NCBI GenBank assembly: GCA_023512015.1
Contig: JAIMAI010000024.1
Location: 1-35,396, forward strand
DNA from: Acidothermus sp.
Lineage (GTDB): Bacteria > Actinomycetota > Actinomycetes > Acidothermales > Acidothermaceae
Reading direction: 5' to 3'
Length of the DNA: 35,396 nt
Shown here: positions 7,631-14,961 of the stretch, one piece after another
Numbering within the stretch: the stretch's first letter is position 1
Layout: the number at the start of each line of letters is the position of its first letter
Position numbers and translations under genes: made by a program
The notes under the pieces: model-generated
The model's database searches: none
What the model was told of the DNA's origin: nothing
The model's input: only the letters and a program-made list of their open reading frames with translations

Positions 7631-7651
7631 TTCGATGAAGGTTCGATGAAG
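7631..7651. promoter_or_regulatory. 11-bp-spaced direct repeat, candidate response-regulator operator
   Basis: TTCGATGAAG occurs at 7631-7640 and again at 7642-7651, one helical turn apart, with a partial third copy (TCGATGCA, 7623-7630). OmpR-family regulators typically bind two half-sites spaced 10-11 bp head to tail. The site lies about 80 bases upstream of the glutaredoxin-like gene and about 70 bases upstream of the response-regulator gene. A similar pair occurs at 12716-12736. Confidence 0.55.
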
Positions 7652-7722
7652 CCATGGCGGCCTCCTCCCGCGATCGGGTCGACCTCCCTGGCACAGTGGT
7701 CACCGGACGAATTGGGGTCACC

Positions 7723-8421
7723 ATGACGACAGCAGCGAAAGTGCTCGTGGTCGAGGACGAGGCGCCTCTGGCGCGGGTGGTTGCCGAATACCTTCGGCGG
7801 GCCGGATTCGATGTGATCACCAGTGGTGATGGCGCGGAGGCGGTGAATCTCGCCCGTGTTTTCGATCCCGACGTGGTCGTGCTCGACCTCGGCCTGCCCG
7901 GCTTGGACGGTGTCGAGGTTTGCCGTCAGTTACGGACGTTCAGCTCTTGCTACGTGCTGATGCTCACCGCGCGCGCCGAAGAGATCGACAAGCTCGTCGG
8001 GCTCTCCGTAGGCGCAGACGATTATCTGACGAAGCCGGCGTCGATGCGCGAGCTGGTGGCTCGGGTGCAGGTGTTGCTCCGGCGTCCGCGGACCCATTCG
8101 GCCGCAGGTATCGACGGGATACTGCGGTTCGGAGACCTCGTCGTCGACGTAGAGGCGCGTGAGGTGTCCGTAGCGGGAAGGCCGGTCGAGTTGACCCGTA
8201 CCGAGTTCGACCTCCTGGCAGCGCTTGCCGCCCGCCCGAGGATGGTTTTCACCCGCCGCCAACTCATCGACGCCGTGTGGGGGCCGAGCTGGGTCGGGGA
8301 CGAGCACGTGGTCGACGTCCACATCGGACATGTGCGGCGCAAACTCGGCGACGATGCCGAGGAGCCGAAATACATTCGCACGGTGCGTGGCGTGGGGTAT
8401 CGGATGGGATCTGGGACATGA
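7723..8421 (+). CDS. OmpR/PhoB-family response regulator
   Basis: A 232-residue transcription regulator. The receiver domain (about 1-120) has the acidic pair E11/D12 (VVEDE), phospho-acceptor D55 (VVLDLGLPG), Thr in LTARAEE and Lys104 (DYLTKPAS). The winged-helix DNA-binding domain (about 130-230) has ELTRTEFDLLAALAARP and ends [19 protein letters not shown] 7723 is chosen because it begins exactly at the receiver fold; the open frame reaches back to 7654. Its stop overlaps the kinase start as ATGA, so the pair is co-expressed. Position between a redox operon and copA suggests that it senses copper, thiol or envelope stress; that is inference. Confidence 0.93.
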   Translation: MTTAAKVLVVEDEAPLARVVAEYLRRAGFDVITSGDGAEAVNLARVFDPDVVVLDLGLPGLDGVEVCRQLRTFSSCYVLMLTARAEEIDKLVGLSVGADDYLTKPASMRELVARVQVLLRRPRTHSAAGIDGILRFGDLVVDVEAREVSVAGRPVELTRTEFDLLAALAARPRMVFTRRQLIDAVWGPSWVGDEHVVDVHIGHVRRKLGDDAEEPKYIRTVRGVGYRMGSGT

Positions 8422-9530
8422 ACGGGCAACGTGACCGTGGTCTGGCGGCACGACTCTTCATCGCGCATCTCCTCGTCGTGATCGTCGCAGCGATCACATT
8501 GTGGTTGGTGGCGACCGCCGTCGGTCCGCCGATTTTCCACGGCCATCTGCGCTACGTCGTGGGACGAGTGGATCCTTTGACGAGCCGACACGTGGAGGAT
8601 GCGTTTCGGTCGGCGAGCGCGATTTCGCTGGCGGTTTCCACCGTCGTTTCCTTGCTCGCCGCATTCGGCATTTCCTATTACGTGTCTCGACGGATCGCGA
8701 CGCCGGTTCGGCGGCTGGCCGTCGGGGCAAGGGCGTTGGCGTCCGGGAAATACGACGTCCGGATCGATTCGTCGGGGCTCGGTGCCGAATTCTCCGCCCT
8801 GGCCGACTCGTTCAACGCCATGGCCGCCCGACTGGAGAGCGTCGAGGCGACCCGCCGTCGCTTGCTCAGCGACCTGGCGCACGAGATGCGCACTCCGGTC
8901 TCGACTATCGATGCGTACCTGGAGGGGCTCGCCGACGGTGTCATCCCAAGTGACATCGAAACCCTCTCGATGCTGCGGGCCCAGACCGCCAGACTCGCCA
9001 GGCTTGCCGACGATCTCACCGCGGTTTCCCGCGCCGAGGAGCATCAACTGGAGCTACGCCTCGTGCCCGCCAACCCGGCAGAACTGATCGCCACGGCGGT
9101 CGCCGCCGTGCGCGAGCGAGCCGTTCGGGCCGGTATCGAGCTGACCACCGAGATCGCACCCGGCCTCCCCAGGGTACGGGTCGATACCGAACGATTCGCC
9201 CAGGTGCTGGGCAATCTGCTCGACAACGCCCTGCGTCACACCCCGGGCGGCGGAATGATCAGCGTGCGGGCGGAACCCGCGGGACGAGGCGTGCGGTTCG
9301 TGGTCGCGGATACCGGCGAGGGGATAGCCCCCGAGCATCTGCCTCACGTCTTCGAACGTTTCTATCGCATCGACCGCGCTCGCGACCGTGCGCACGGCGG
9401 CTCCGGGATCGGCCTCGCCATCGTCAAAGCCCTCGTGGAGGCTCAAGGCGGCATGGTGACGGCAGAGAGCGGCGGCCCGGGTCACGGCGCGACGTTCGCC
9501 GTCACGCTTCCGGCGGCCCCGGTTGCCTGA
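8418..9530 (+). CDS. Membrane sensor histidine kinase
   Basis: A 370-residue kinase paired with the regulator before it. TM1 is at about residues 12-35, a short extracytoplasmic loop of about 30 residues follows, and TM2 is at about 67-90. Then come a HAMP domain ([20 protein letters not shown]), the H box [13 protein letters not shown] with phospho-acceptor His155, the N box [11 protein letters not shown]1 [10 protein letters not shown], the F box FERFYR and G2 [12 protein letters not shown]. The sensor loop is small and has HGHLRY, with two histidines that could contact metal; this is speculative. The 3' end overlaps convergent copA by 49 bases. Confidence 0.93.
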   Translation: MNGQRDRGLAARLFIAHLLVVIVAAITLWLVATAVGPPIFHGHLRYVVGRVDPLTSRHVEDAFRSASAISLAVSTVVSLLAAFGISYYVSRRIATPVRRLAVGARALASGKYDVRIDSSGLGAEFSALADSFNAMAARLESVEATRRRLLSDLAHEMRTPVSTIDAYLEGLADGVIPSDIETLSMLRAQTARLARLADDLTAVSRAEEHQLELRLVPANPAELIATAVAAVRERAVRAGIELTTEIAPGLPRVRVDTERFAQVLGNLLDNALRHTPGGGMISVRAEPAGRGVRFVVADTGEGIAPEHLPHVFERFYRIDRARDRAHGGSGIGLAIVKALVEAQGGMVTAESGGPGHGATFAVTLPAAPVA

Positions 9531-11839
9531 TGGGAGATGTTGGTGCCGGGGCTCGCAGCCGTAGCGGTGTGCAAGGCCGTGAACCGGCGTAGGCGCAGGC
9601 TGTTGGCGACGACCGACACCGAGCTGAACGCCATCGCGGCGCCGGCGATGAGCGGGTTGAGCAGGCCGGCGGCCGCCAATGGGATGGCCGCCACGTTGTA
9701 GGCGAATGCCCAGGCCAAGTTGGACTTGATGGTGCGCAGCGTGCGCCGGGACAGCCGAATGGCGTCGGCGGCACCTCGCAGGTCGCCGGAGACCAGGGTC
9801 AGGTCACTCGCTTCGATCGCCACGTCGGTGCCCGTGCCGATGGCCAGCCCCAGGTCGGCCTGCGCGAGGGCGGCAGCGTCGTTGACGCCGTCCCCCACCA
9901 TCGCCACGACGTGCCCCTCGTTCTGGAGCCGCTTGATCACTTCAACCTTGTCTGCGGGGAGCACTTCGGAGATCACATCTGCGATCCCCACCTGGGCAGC
10001 CACCGCGTGCGCGGTGCGCGCATTGTCCCCGGTGAGCAACACCGGCCTGAGACCCAGCCGCTTCAGCGCGGTGATGGCTTCGCGGCTCGTCGGCTTCGGA
10101 GTGTCGGCGACGACGACGATGCCGCGCACTTTGCCGTCCCAGCCGACGAAGACCGGTGTGCGACCGGCGTCTTCCGCGGCACGCCGCGCGGCGTCCAGCT
10201 CTGCGGGAACGAGGAACGACGCGTCGAAGAGCTGCTCACGTCCGACGGCGACGGTGTGGCCTTCGACCACGCCCTTCACTCCGAGCCCGGCGTTGTTCGT
10301 GAACGACTCCACTGTCGGGAGGGTGCCGAATTTCTCGGCGGCCGCAGTGCTGATGGCGCGGCCGATCGGATGCTCTGAGGCGCTTTCGAGAGCCCCGGCG
10401 AGCCGCACGATGTCGTGATCGTTTTCGCCGGTTGCAGCGATGACCTGGACGACGGTCATGCGGCCGGTCGTGACCGTGCCGGTCTTGTCCAGCACGATCG
10501 TGTCGACTTTTCTGGTCGACTCGAGGACCTCCGGCCCTCTGATCAATAAGCCGAGCTGCGCGCCTCGGCCCGTCCCGACGAGGAGCGCCGTCGGCGTCGC
10601 CAGTCCCAAGGCGCACGGACAGGCGATGATCAGCACGGCAACCGCGGCGGTGAAGGCCTGCGTGGCACCGGCACCCGTGGCGAGCCAGAAAGCCAGGGTG
10701 CCGAGCGCGATGAGGATGACGCTGGGGACGAACACCGCTGAAACGCGATCGGCGAGCCGCTGCACGGGAGCCTTGCCGGATTGCGCTGCCCTCACCAGCT
10801 CGGCGATCTGAGCGAGTGCCGTGTCGGCGCCGACCTTGGTCGCTCGTACTACCAGTCGGCCGCCGGCATTGATGGTTGCCCCCACGACGTCGTCGCCCGG
10901 GCCGACCTCCACGGGGACCGCCTCGCCGGTCAGCATGCTCGCATCCACCGCCGAGGTGCCCTCCAGGACGACACCATCTGTCGCGATTTTTTCTCCGGGT
11001 CGGACGACGAAGATGTCGCCGACGGCCAATTGGTCGACCGGTAGACGCACCTCGACGTCCCCGCGCAGTACGGTCACTTCCTTGGCACCGAGTTCCAAGA
11101 GTGCACGGATCGCCTCGCCCGATCGACGCTTTGCGCGGGCTTCGAAATAACGGCCGAGCAGGATCAAGGTGGTCACACCTGAGGCCACCTCGAGGTAGAT
11201 CTCCGGACCTCGGTGCGCGGAGGCTACCAATTCGAAGGTCATCCGGACGCCCGGTTCGCCTGCGCCGCCTGCGAAGAGCGCCCACAGCGACCAGCCGAAG
11301 GCAGCCAACACACCCACCGAGATCAAGGTGTCCATCGTCGCCGCTCGGTGGCGCAGATTGAGGGCGGCGGCGCGATGGAACGGCCACGCACCCCAGACGA
11401 CCACCGGGGCGGCGAGGGTGAGGGACAGCCACTGCCAGAACCGGAACTGCAGCGCAGGCACCATCGCCATCGCCACCACCGGCAGGGACAGGATCGCACT
11501 CACCAGTACCCGTCGGCGCAGGTCGCGCAGCAGGTCGGCGGTGTCGTCGGAGTGGTCGGGAGCGTCGGTGGCGTCGTCGACCTTCCGCGACTCCCGGGGT
11601 CTTGCGGTATAGCCGACTTCCTCGACGGCGGCGACGATGTCGGCGGCGTCCACCGTCGCGGGGTCGTAATCGACCGTTGCCGTCTCGGTTGCGAAATTCA
11701 CGGTGGCCTCGACACCGTCGAGGCGGTTGAGTTTCTTTTCGATGCGGGCGGCGCACGACGCGCAGGTCATTCCTCCGACTGCGAGCTCGATTCGTCCGCG
11801 TCGACTGAGAGCCTCTTGGTCCGAGGTGGCCAGGGTCAT
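9482..11839 (-). CDS. copA: Cu(+)-exporting P1B-type ATPase CopA
   Basis: A 785-residue heavy-metal pump that moves Cu(I) (or Ag(I)) out of the cytoplasm. The order is: one N-terminal metal-binding domain ([16 protein letters not shown], about residues 23-90); paired helices; actuator domain with [13 protein letters not shown]; transmembrane metal motif CPC ([13 protein letters not shown], near residue 407), the Cu(I)-type signature; phosphorylation site DKTGT near 451; HP motif SEHPIGRA; and hinge [14 protein letters not shown] 11839 follows a GGAG ribosome site and sits just ahead of the metal-binding domain; the open frame extends to 11983. copZ lies 43 bases upstream on the same strand behind a CsoR-type operator, so both are probably copper-induced. 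Confidence 0.95.
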   Translation of the reverse strand: MTLATSDQEALSRRGRIELAVGGMTCASCAARIEKKLNRLDGVEATVNFATETATVDYDPATVDAADIVAAVEEVGYTARPRESRKVDDATDAPDHSDDTADLLRDLRRRVLVSAILSLPVVAMAMVPALQFRFWQWLSLTLAAPVVVWGAWPFHRAAALNLRHRAATMDTLISVGVLAAFGWSLWALFAGGAGEPGVRMTFELVASAHRGPEIYLEVASGVTTLILLGRYFEARAKRRSGEAIRALLELGAKEVTVLRGDVEVRLPVDQLAVGDIFVVRPGEKIATDGVVLEGTSAVDASMLTGEAVPVEVGPGDDVVGATINAGGRLVVRATKVGADTALAQIAELVRAAQSGKAPVQRLADRVSAVFVPSVILIALGTLAFWLATGAGATQAFTAAVAVLIIACPCALGLATPTALLVGTGRGAQLGLLIRGPEVLESTRKVDTIVLDKTGTVTTGRMTVVQVIAATGENDHDIVRLAGALESASEHPIGRAISTAAAEKFGTLPTVESFTNNAGLGVKGVVEGHTVAVGREQLFDASFLVPAELDAARRAAEDAGRTPVFVGWDGKVRGIVVVADTPKPTSREAITALKRLGLRPVLLTGDNARTAHAVAAQVGIADVISEVLPADKVEVIKRLQNEGHVVAMVGDGVNDAAALAQADLGLAIGTGTDVAIEASDLTLVSGDLRGAADAIRLSRRTLRTIKSNLAWAFAYNVAAIPLAAAGLLNPLIAGAAMAFSSVSVVANSLRLRRFTALHTATAASPGTNISHQATGAAGSVTANVAP

Positions 11840-11882
11840 GAGCTCGCTCCGATCACTCGAATGGGATTTCGCCAACGGGTCG

Positions 11883-12083
11883 TCAGCGGGCCACTGCGTA
11901 GCCGGCTTCTTCGATCGCCGCGACGATGTCGGCGTCCGGGGCCTCACCTCCGACGGTGACGGTCTTCGCGGCGAGGTCAACATTGATGTCTCTCACCCCG
12001 TCGATCTTCTGAAGCTCCGTCGTGATGGCGTTCACGCAGTGCTGACAGCTGATTTCTGGCACTGAGTACGTGCGGGTCGTCAT
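11883..12083 (-). CDS. copZ: Copper chaperone CopZ (HMA domain)
   Basis: A 66-residue single HMA-fold protein that binds Cu(I) and hands it to CopA. The metal loop is [12 protein letters not shown] with C13 and C16; the usual glycine-methionine before the first cysteine is glutamate-isoleucine here. The rest ([19 protein letters not shown], then [11 protein letters not shown]) fits the beta-alpha-beta-beta-alpha-beta fold. ATG 12083 has GAAGGGAC upstream. Transcription probably starts at the -10 TATAGT (12137-12132), inside the CsoR operator. copA follows after 43 bases in the same direction. Confidence 0.92.
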   Translation of the reverse strand: MTTRTYSVPEISCQHCVNAITTELQKIDGVRDINVDLAAKTVTVGGEAPDADIVAAIEEAGYAVAR

Positions 12084-12131
12084 GGTTGTCCCTTCTCTTC
12101 TCCGAACGGGTGGTCGGCCTCTTCCCGACCT

Positions 12132-12155
12132 ACTATACCCCCCCATGGTATATAC
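12132..12155 (-). promoter_or_regulatory. CsoR operator and promoter of copZ-copA
   Basis: The plus strand has TATACC (12134-12139), a C-rich centre CCCCCAT, then GGTATA (12147-12152). This is the interrupted AT-rich/GC-rich palindrome typical of CsoR sites (TATACCCCCYNNGGGGTATA). The minus-strand hexamer TATAGT (12137-12132) is a good -10 box and overlaps it, so bound apo-CsoR would block RNA polymerase. Confidence 0.8.
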
Positions 12156-12170
12156 GGAACACGGGCAGGG

Positions 12171-12428
12171 TCACTGCCGGGTGGAGGATTCCGTGCGTTC
12201 TGGGGGAAGCGTCGCGGCGTCGTCCCCGCTTCTTCGATGGTCGGTGCCGCATCCGCCGTGATGGTGGTCCCCGCGACTCATGAAGGCCATCATCACGACC
12301 ATCATGAGCGGACAGGCCAGGACGAGCGCGTAGGGCAGCGCTCGTTCCAGTGGGAATCCGGCGAGGACGAACAGCCCCGGCAAGATTGCTGCGCCGATCG
12401 CCATTTGTGCAAAATGCTTTCCTCGCAT
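12171..12428 (-). CDS. Small His-rich membrane protein (DUF2933-like)
   Basis: An 85-residue protein with two hydrophobic segments (GAAILPGLFVLAGFPLE and LPYALVLACPLMMVVMMAFM). A metal-ligand-like motif DHHHGGCGTDH comes just after the second helix, then a hydrophilic tail. Small proteins with two helices and an HHGGC end are often found in actinobacterial copper clusters and are annotated DUF2933; the resemblance here is by layout. The ribosome site is strong (AAAGGAGGTGAAGG) 5 bases before ATG 12428. It follows another small membrane gene after 6 bases and precedes copZ. A role in metal handling at the membrane is inferred. Confidence 0.72.
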   Translation of the reverse strand: MRGKHFAQMAIGAAILPGLFVLAGFPLERALPYALVLACPLMMVVMMAFMSRGDHHHGGCGTDHRRSGDDAATLPPERTESSTRQ

Positions 12429-12434
12429 CTTCCT

Positions 12435-12647
12435 TCACCTCCTTTCCATGCGGCTCGGGGGAGACGGGACCGCATGAGCGATGAGCTGACCAGGCTCTGC
12501 CTTACCCCTCGGCGGGAGATCTGGCTCATCCTTCGACGTCGTGGCCGGGAACAAGCGAGACACCACCCACAGCGCGGAAAGGATGGTGCCGAGCCAGAGT
12601 CCGGCCATCCCGAGCCACGCGGCGATCCCCGCTCCGCATCCGAACAT
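12435..12647 (-). CDS. Small membrane protein of unknown function
   Basis: A 70-residue protein with a Gly/Trp-rich membrane stretch (GAGIAAWLGMAGLWLGTILS and following LWVVSRLFP), then a polar tail. I do not recognise a named family. It carries one cysteine near the N-terminus (MFGCGAG). It is the first gene of a probable operon with the His-rich protein at 12171-12428, and the tight 6-base spacing supports co-translation. A direct-repeat operator candidate lies 70-90 bases upstream (12716-12736), matching the one in front of the redox operon. The coding call rests on spacing, composition and the plausible membrane helix. Confidence 0.62.
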   Translation of the reverse strand: MFGCGAGIAAWLGMAGLWLGTILSALWVVSRLFPATTSKDEPDLPPRGKAEPGQLIAHAVPSPPSRMERR

Positions 12648-12715
12648 CGACGACCTCTCGCCTCTTCGTCGGTCGGGTTCATGCTGAACGTCGCCGATGG
12701 AGACCGAACGGGGGA

Positions 12716-12736
12716 AACGATGAAGGTTCGGTCAAG
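12716..12736. promoter_or_regulatory. Second 11-bp-spaced direct repeat, candidate response-regulator operator
   Basis: AACGATGAAG (12716-12725), one base, then TTCGGTCAAG (12727-12736). It resembles the pair at 7631-7651 (TTCGATGAAG-G-TTCGATGAAG), with the same 11-bp phase and similar distance (about 70-90 bases) to the first minus-strand gene. A further block GTCGCCGATGGAGACCG (12690-12706) resembles GTCGCCGTCGAGACCG at 7599-7614, in the same relative order. Confidence 0.45.
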
Positions 12737-12783
12737 TGGTGGGGCTTCCCGTCGCGGGGGATGATGATGTGCGAGTGAGACTA

Positions 12784-12803
12784 ATACCCCTATAGGGTAT
12801 GTT
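12784..12803 (+). promoter_or_regulatory. CsoR operator overlapping leaderless csoR promoter
   Basis: ATACCC (12784-12789), CTATA, GGGTAT (12795-12800) is a near-ideal CsoR palindrome. The hexamer TATGTT (12798-12803) is followed by exactly six bases and the csoR ATG at 12810, so the message is probably leaderless. The operator covers the -10 box, which implies autorepression relieved by Cu(I). Confidence 0.85.
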
Positions 12804-12809
12804 TGGGTC

Positions 12810-13097
12810 ATGCCACAGTACGGGTACACCGCGAAAAGGGACGTCGTCCAGGCTCGACTTCGGCGGATCGAAGGTCAGATCCGCGGATTACAGCGGATGA
12901 TCGACGAGGATCGCTACTGTATCGACGTCCTGACCCAGATCAGCGCGGCTACCAGCGCGCTCCGCGCCGTCGCGCTGGAGCTGCTCGAAGATCACCTGAA
13001 CCACTGCGTCACCCAAGCGATCGAACGCGGAGGACCGGAAGCCGCCGAGAAAGTGCGCGAAGCGAGCGCGGCCATCGAACGCCTCGTCCGATCCTGA
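12810..13097 (+). CDS. csoR: Copper-sensing repressor CsoR
   Basis: A 95-residue all-helical repressor of the CsoR/RcnR family. Apo-CsoR binds DNA; Cu(I) bound across the subunits releases it. The copper ligands are present as C37 (DRYCIDVLTQI), H62 and C66 (DHLNHC), the Mycobacterium tuberculosis CsoR pattern. Helix 1 has the basic DNA-contact stretch RLRRIEGQIRGLQRM. The gene lies just downstream of its own operator and is followed after 24 bases by the permease-YHS gene on the same strand. A decayed copy of the C-terminal half is present at 5223-5340. Confidence 0.95.
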   Translation: MPQYGYTAKRDVVQARLRRIEGQIRGLQRMIDEDRYCIDVLTQISAATSALRAVALELLEDHLNHCVTQAIERGGPEAAEKVREASAAIERLVRS

Positions 13098-13121
13098 CTC
13101 ACGAGAATCCCGGAGGACAGC

Positions 13122-14564
13122 GTGGAAGTGCTGGATGTGGTCGGGCGCAGCATCGCGGACGGCGCCGGGATGTTCTGGGAAACCCTGTGGGCGCTGGTGC
13201 TCGGGTTCGGGCTCTCGGGCGCCGTCCAAGCATTCGTCTCCCGTGAGCAGATGCAACGGGCACTGGGAGATCACCGGCCTGTCACCCTCGCCCGAGCTGG
13301 ATTCTTCGGGGCCATCTCCTCGTCGTGCTCGTATGCGGCATCGGCGCTGGCGAAAACGCTGTTCGTGCGGGGAGCCGATTTCACCGCAGCGCAGGCCTTC
13401 ATGTTCGCCTCGACGAATCTCGTCGTGGAACTCGGGATCGTGCTGTGGCTCCTCATCGGATGGCCGTTTGCGCTCGCCGAGTTCGTGGGAGGCGCCCTCA
13501 TGGTCGCCCTCCTCGGTGTGCTGCTCCCGCGGGTCGTCTCGCCTGAGGAGCAACACCTCGCTCGCCGCCGATTGGCCGAGGGCGCCGACTCGGACGCCGA
13601 AAATCCGCATGCCCATCACGGACAGCCTGCACACGGACAGCCGGTCTCGGGACGTCATCCGTCTTCCCGGACGGCGCATCCGCGGCCCAGGATCACCACG
13701 CTGGCCGGCTGGTCGGCGGCCGCCGGCTACACCGTAAGCGATCTCACCATGCTCCGCCGGGAAATGCTCATCGGATTCCTGGTCGCCGGTTTCGCCGATG
13801 CCGCCGTTCCGGTTGACGTCTGGAAATCCCTTTTCCTCACCGGTCACGGTTTTTGGTCCGCGCTGGAAAATGTGATCCTGGGACCGTTCCTGGCTATCAT
13901 CAGCTTCGTCTGCTCGATAGGAAATGTGCCGCTGGCGGCAGCACTGTGGGCGGGCGGCATCTCGTTCGGCGGTACCGTCGCCTTCGTCTTTGCCGACCTG
14001 CTGGCCTTTCCGCTGCTCGCCATCTATCGCAAGTACTACGGAACACGGCTCACGCTGAAATTGCTCGCGGTTTTCTGGCTGACGATGAGCGTCGCCGGAC
14101 TGATCGTCGAATATCTCTTCACCGGGTTGGGTATCGTGCCCGATCGTCCCCCCGCCTTGCACGGTCACGTCGGACGGGACGTCTTCGGCTGGAATTACAC
14201 GACGGTCCTCGACATCATCGCGCTGGTCGCCTTCGCCTTGCTGTACTGGCTGTACCGCCAGCGCCACCGTTTCGGCTCGGCAAGCCGTTACGCCAAGGAC
14301 CCCATGTGCGGAATGCAGGTGGAAATCGTGCATGCGCCGGCGAGCCGAGTCGTCGGCGGAGTCACCTACTATTTCTGCTCAGATCACTGTGCTCATCGCT
14401 TCAGTGCCCGCTCGACCGAGCACGGCGAAAAAGCCGGTGTGTCCCACGGGCATCACCAAGAAGCACACGTGGCCCACGGGCATCACCAAGAAGCGGGTAC
14501 GGCCCACGGGCGTCACGAACACCACGGAGACTTCCCCGTCGGGCCCTCCGACGAGCACCGGTGA
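13122..14564 (+). CDS. Permease (DUF318/ArsP_1-type) fused to YHS domain and His-rich tail
   Basis: A 480-residue protein. Residues 1-370 form a polytopic permease in two halves with paired cysteine motifs (AISSSCSYAAS and ISFVCSIGNVPLAAALW), separated by a cytoplasmic His/Ser-rich loop (HAHHGQPAHGQPVSG). Residues about 388-430 form a YHS domain (KDPMCGMQV and YYFCSDHCAHRF), a short metal-binding module. The end is a tail with three 10-residue repeats rich in histidine (HGHHQEA, HGHHQEA, HGRHEHHG). The GTG start has a CGGAGGAC ribosome site. It is probably co-transcribed with csoR and so copper-induced. The likely role is metal efflux or sequestration, with copper favoured by context; the transported species is not shown by sequence. 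Confidence 0.85.
   Translation: MEVLDVVGRSIADGAGMFWETLWALVLGFGLSGAVQAFVSREQMQRALGDHRPVTLARAGFFGAISSSCSYAASALAKTLFVRGADFTAAQAFMFASTNLVVELGIVLWLLIGWPFALAEFVGGALMVALLGVLLPRVVSPEEQHLARRRLAEGADSDAENPHAHHGQPAHGQPVSGRHPSSRTAHPRPRITTLAGWSAAAGYTVSDLTMLRREMLIGFLVAGFADAAVPVDVWKSLFLTGHGFWSALENVILGPFLAIISFVCSIGNVPLAAALWAGGISFGGTVAFVFADLLAFPLLAIYRKYYGTRLTLKLLAVFWLTMSVAGLIVEYLFTGLGIVPDRPPALHGHVGRDVFGWNYTTVLDIIALVAFALLYWLYRQRHRFGSASRYAKDPMCGMQVEIVHAPASRVVGGVTYYFCSDHCAHRFSARSTEHGEKAGVSHGHHQEAHVAHGHHQEAGTAHGRHEHHGDFPVGPSDEHR
14441..14520 (+). repeat. 30-bp tandem repeat coding for the His-rich tail
   Basis: Three units start at 14441, 14471 and 14501. The first two share CCCACGGGCATCACCAAGAA with few changes; the third is diverged (CGTCACGAACACC). 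Each unit adds 10 residues containing HGHH or HGRH, so the repeat number sets the number of metal-ligand histidines. Confidence 0.8.
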
Positions 14565-14568
14565 GCGC

Positions 14569-14946
14569 TCAGCCCCGTTCCCGGAAACCCCCGAGGAATC
14601 GGCGAAAAACCCCACCCTCACGCGGCAGCGGCGGGGCCGGAGGCGGCGCGACGGTACGCTCGCGAGCGATCGGCGTGTCGTAGTCCGCACGGGCAATCGC
14701 ATCCACGATCTGGTCCTCGTCGAAATCCGCGGAACCGGGGATCACCGGCACGAAGCCGACCAGCATGCCGTCGCGCATCACCTGGGCTTCGAGATCGGCG
14801 GTGCCGTCGCTGTCCCAGATCGCTTCCCGCCCGTCGGGCAAAACCACCCGAACCCCGAAACGGTAGAGGTTTTCCCGGGCGAGATGGGCGTCGATGCCCC
14901 GGTCCCGTAGCTTGTCGACTACCCGCAACGCTCGGTTCTCGTCCAC
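14569..14946 (-). CDS. Conserved actinobacterial protein of unknown function
   Basis: A 125-residue soluble protein. It begins MDENRALRVVDKLRDRGIDA, goes on with a beta-rich part (RFGVRVVLPDGREAIWDSDG, then LEAQVMRDGMLVGFVPVIPG), and has FDEDQIVDAIARADYD, ending in a basic Pro/Arg tail. I believe similar short proteins occur widely in actinobacteria, but I know of no function. The GTG start at 14946 lacks a clear ribosome site. The gene is convergent to the permease with a 4-base gap, and is 15 bases downstream of the antiporter gene on the opposite side (antiporter stop at 14962), so it may start within an antiporter transcript. Confidence 0.7.
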   Translation of the reverse strand: MDENRALRVVDKLRDRGIDAHLARENLYRFGVRVVLPDGREAIWDSDGTADLEAQVMRDGMLVGFVPVIPGSADFDEDQIVDAIARADYDTPIARERTVAPPPAPPLPREGGVFRRFLGGFRERG

Positions 14947-14961
14947 GGGGGCAAGGGTACG

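Noticed and set aside
10236-11756. 506-codon minus-strand frame inside copA
   Set aside because: It is the same strand as copA but shifted one base; composition is Arg/Gly-rich without domains, while the copA frame carries every P-type ATPase motif.
12888-14333. Minus-strand open frame opposite csoR and the permease
   Set aside because: No recognisable domain; csoR and permease frames are strongly supported.
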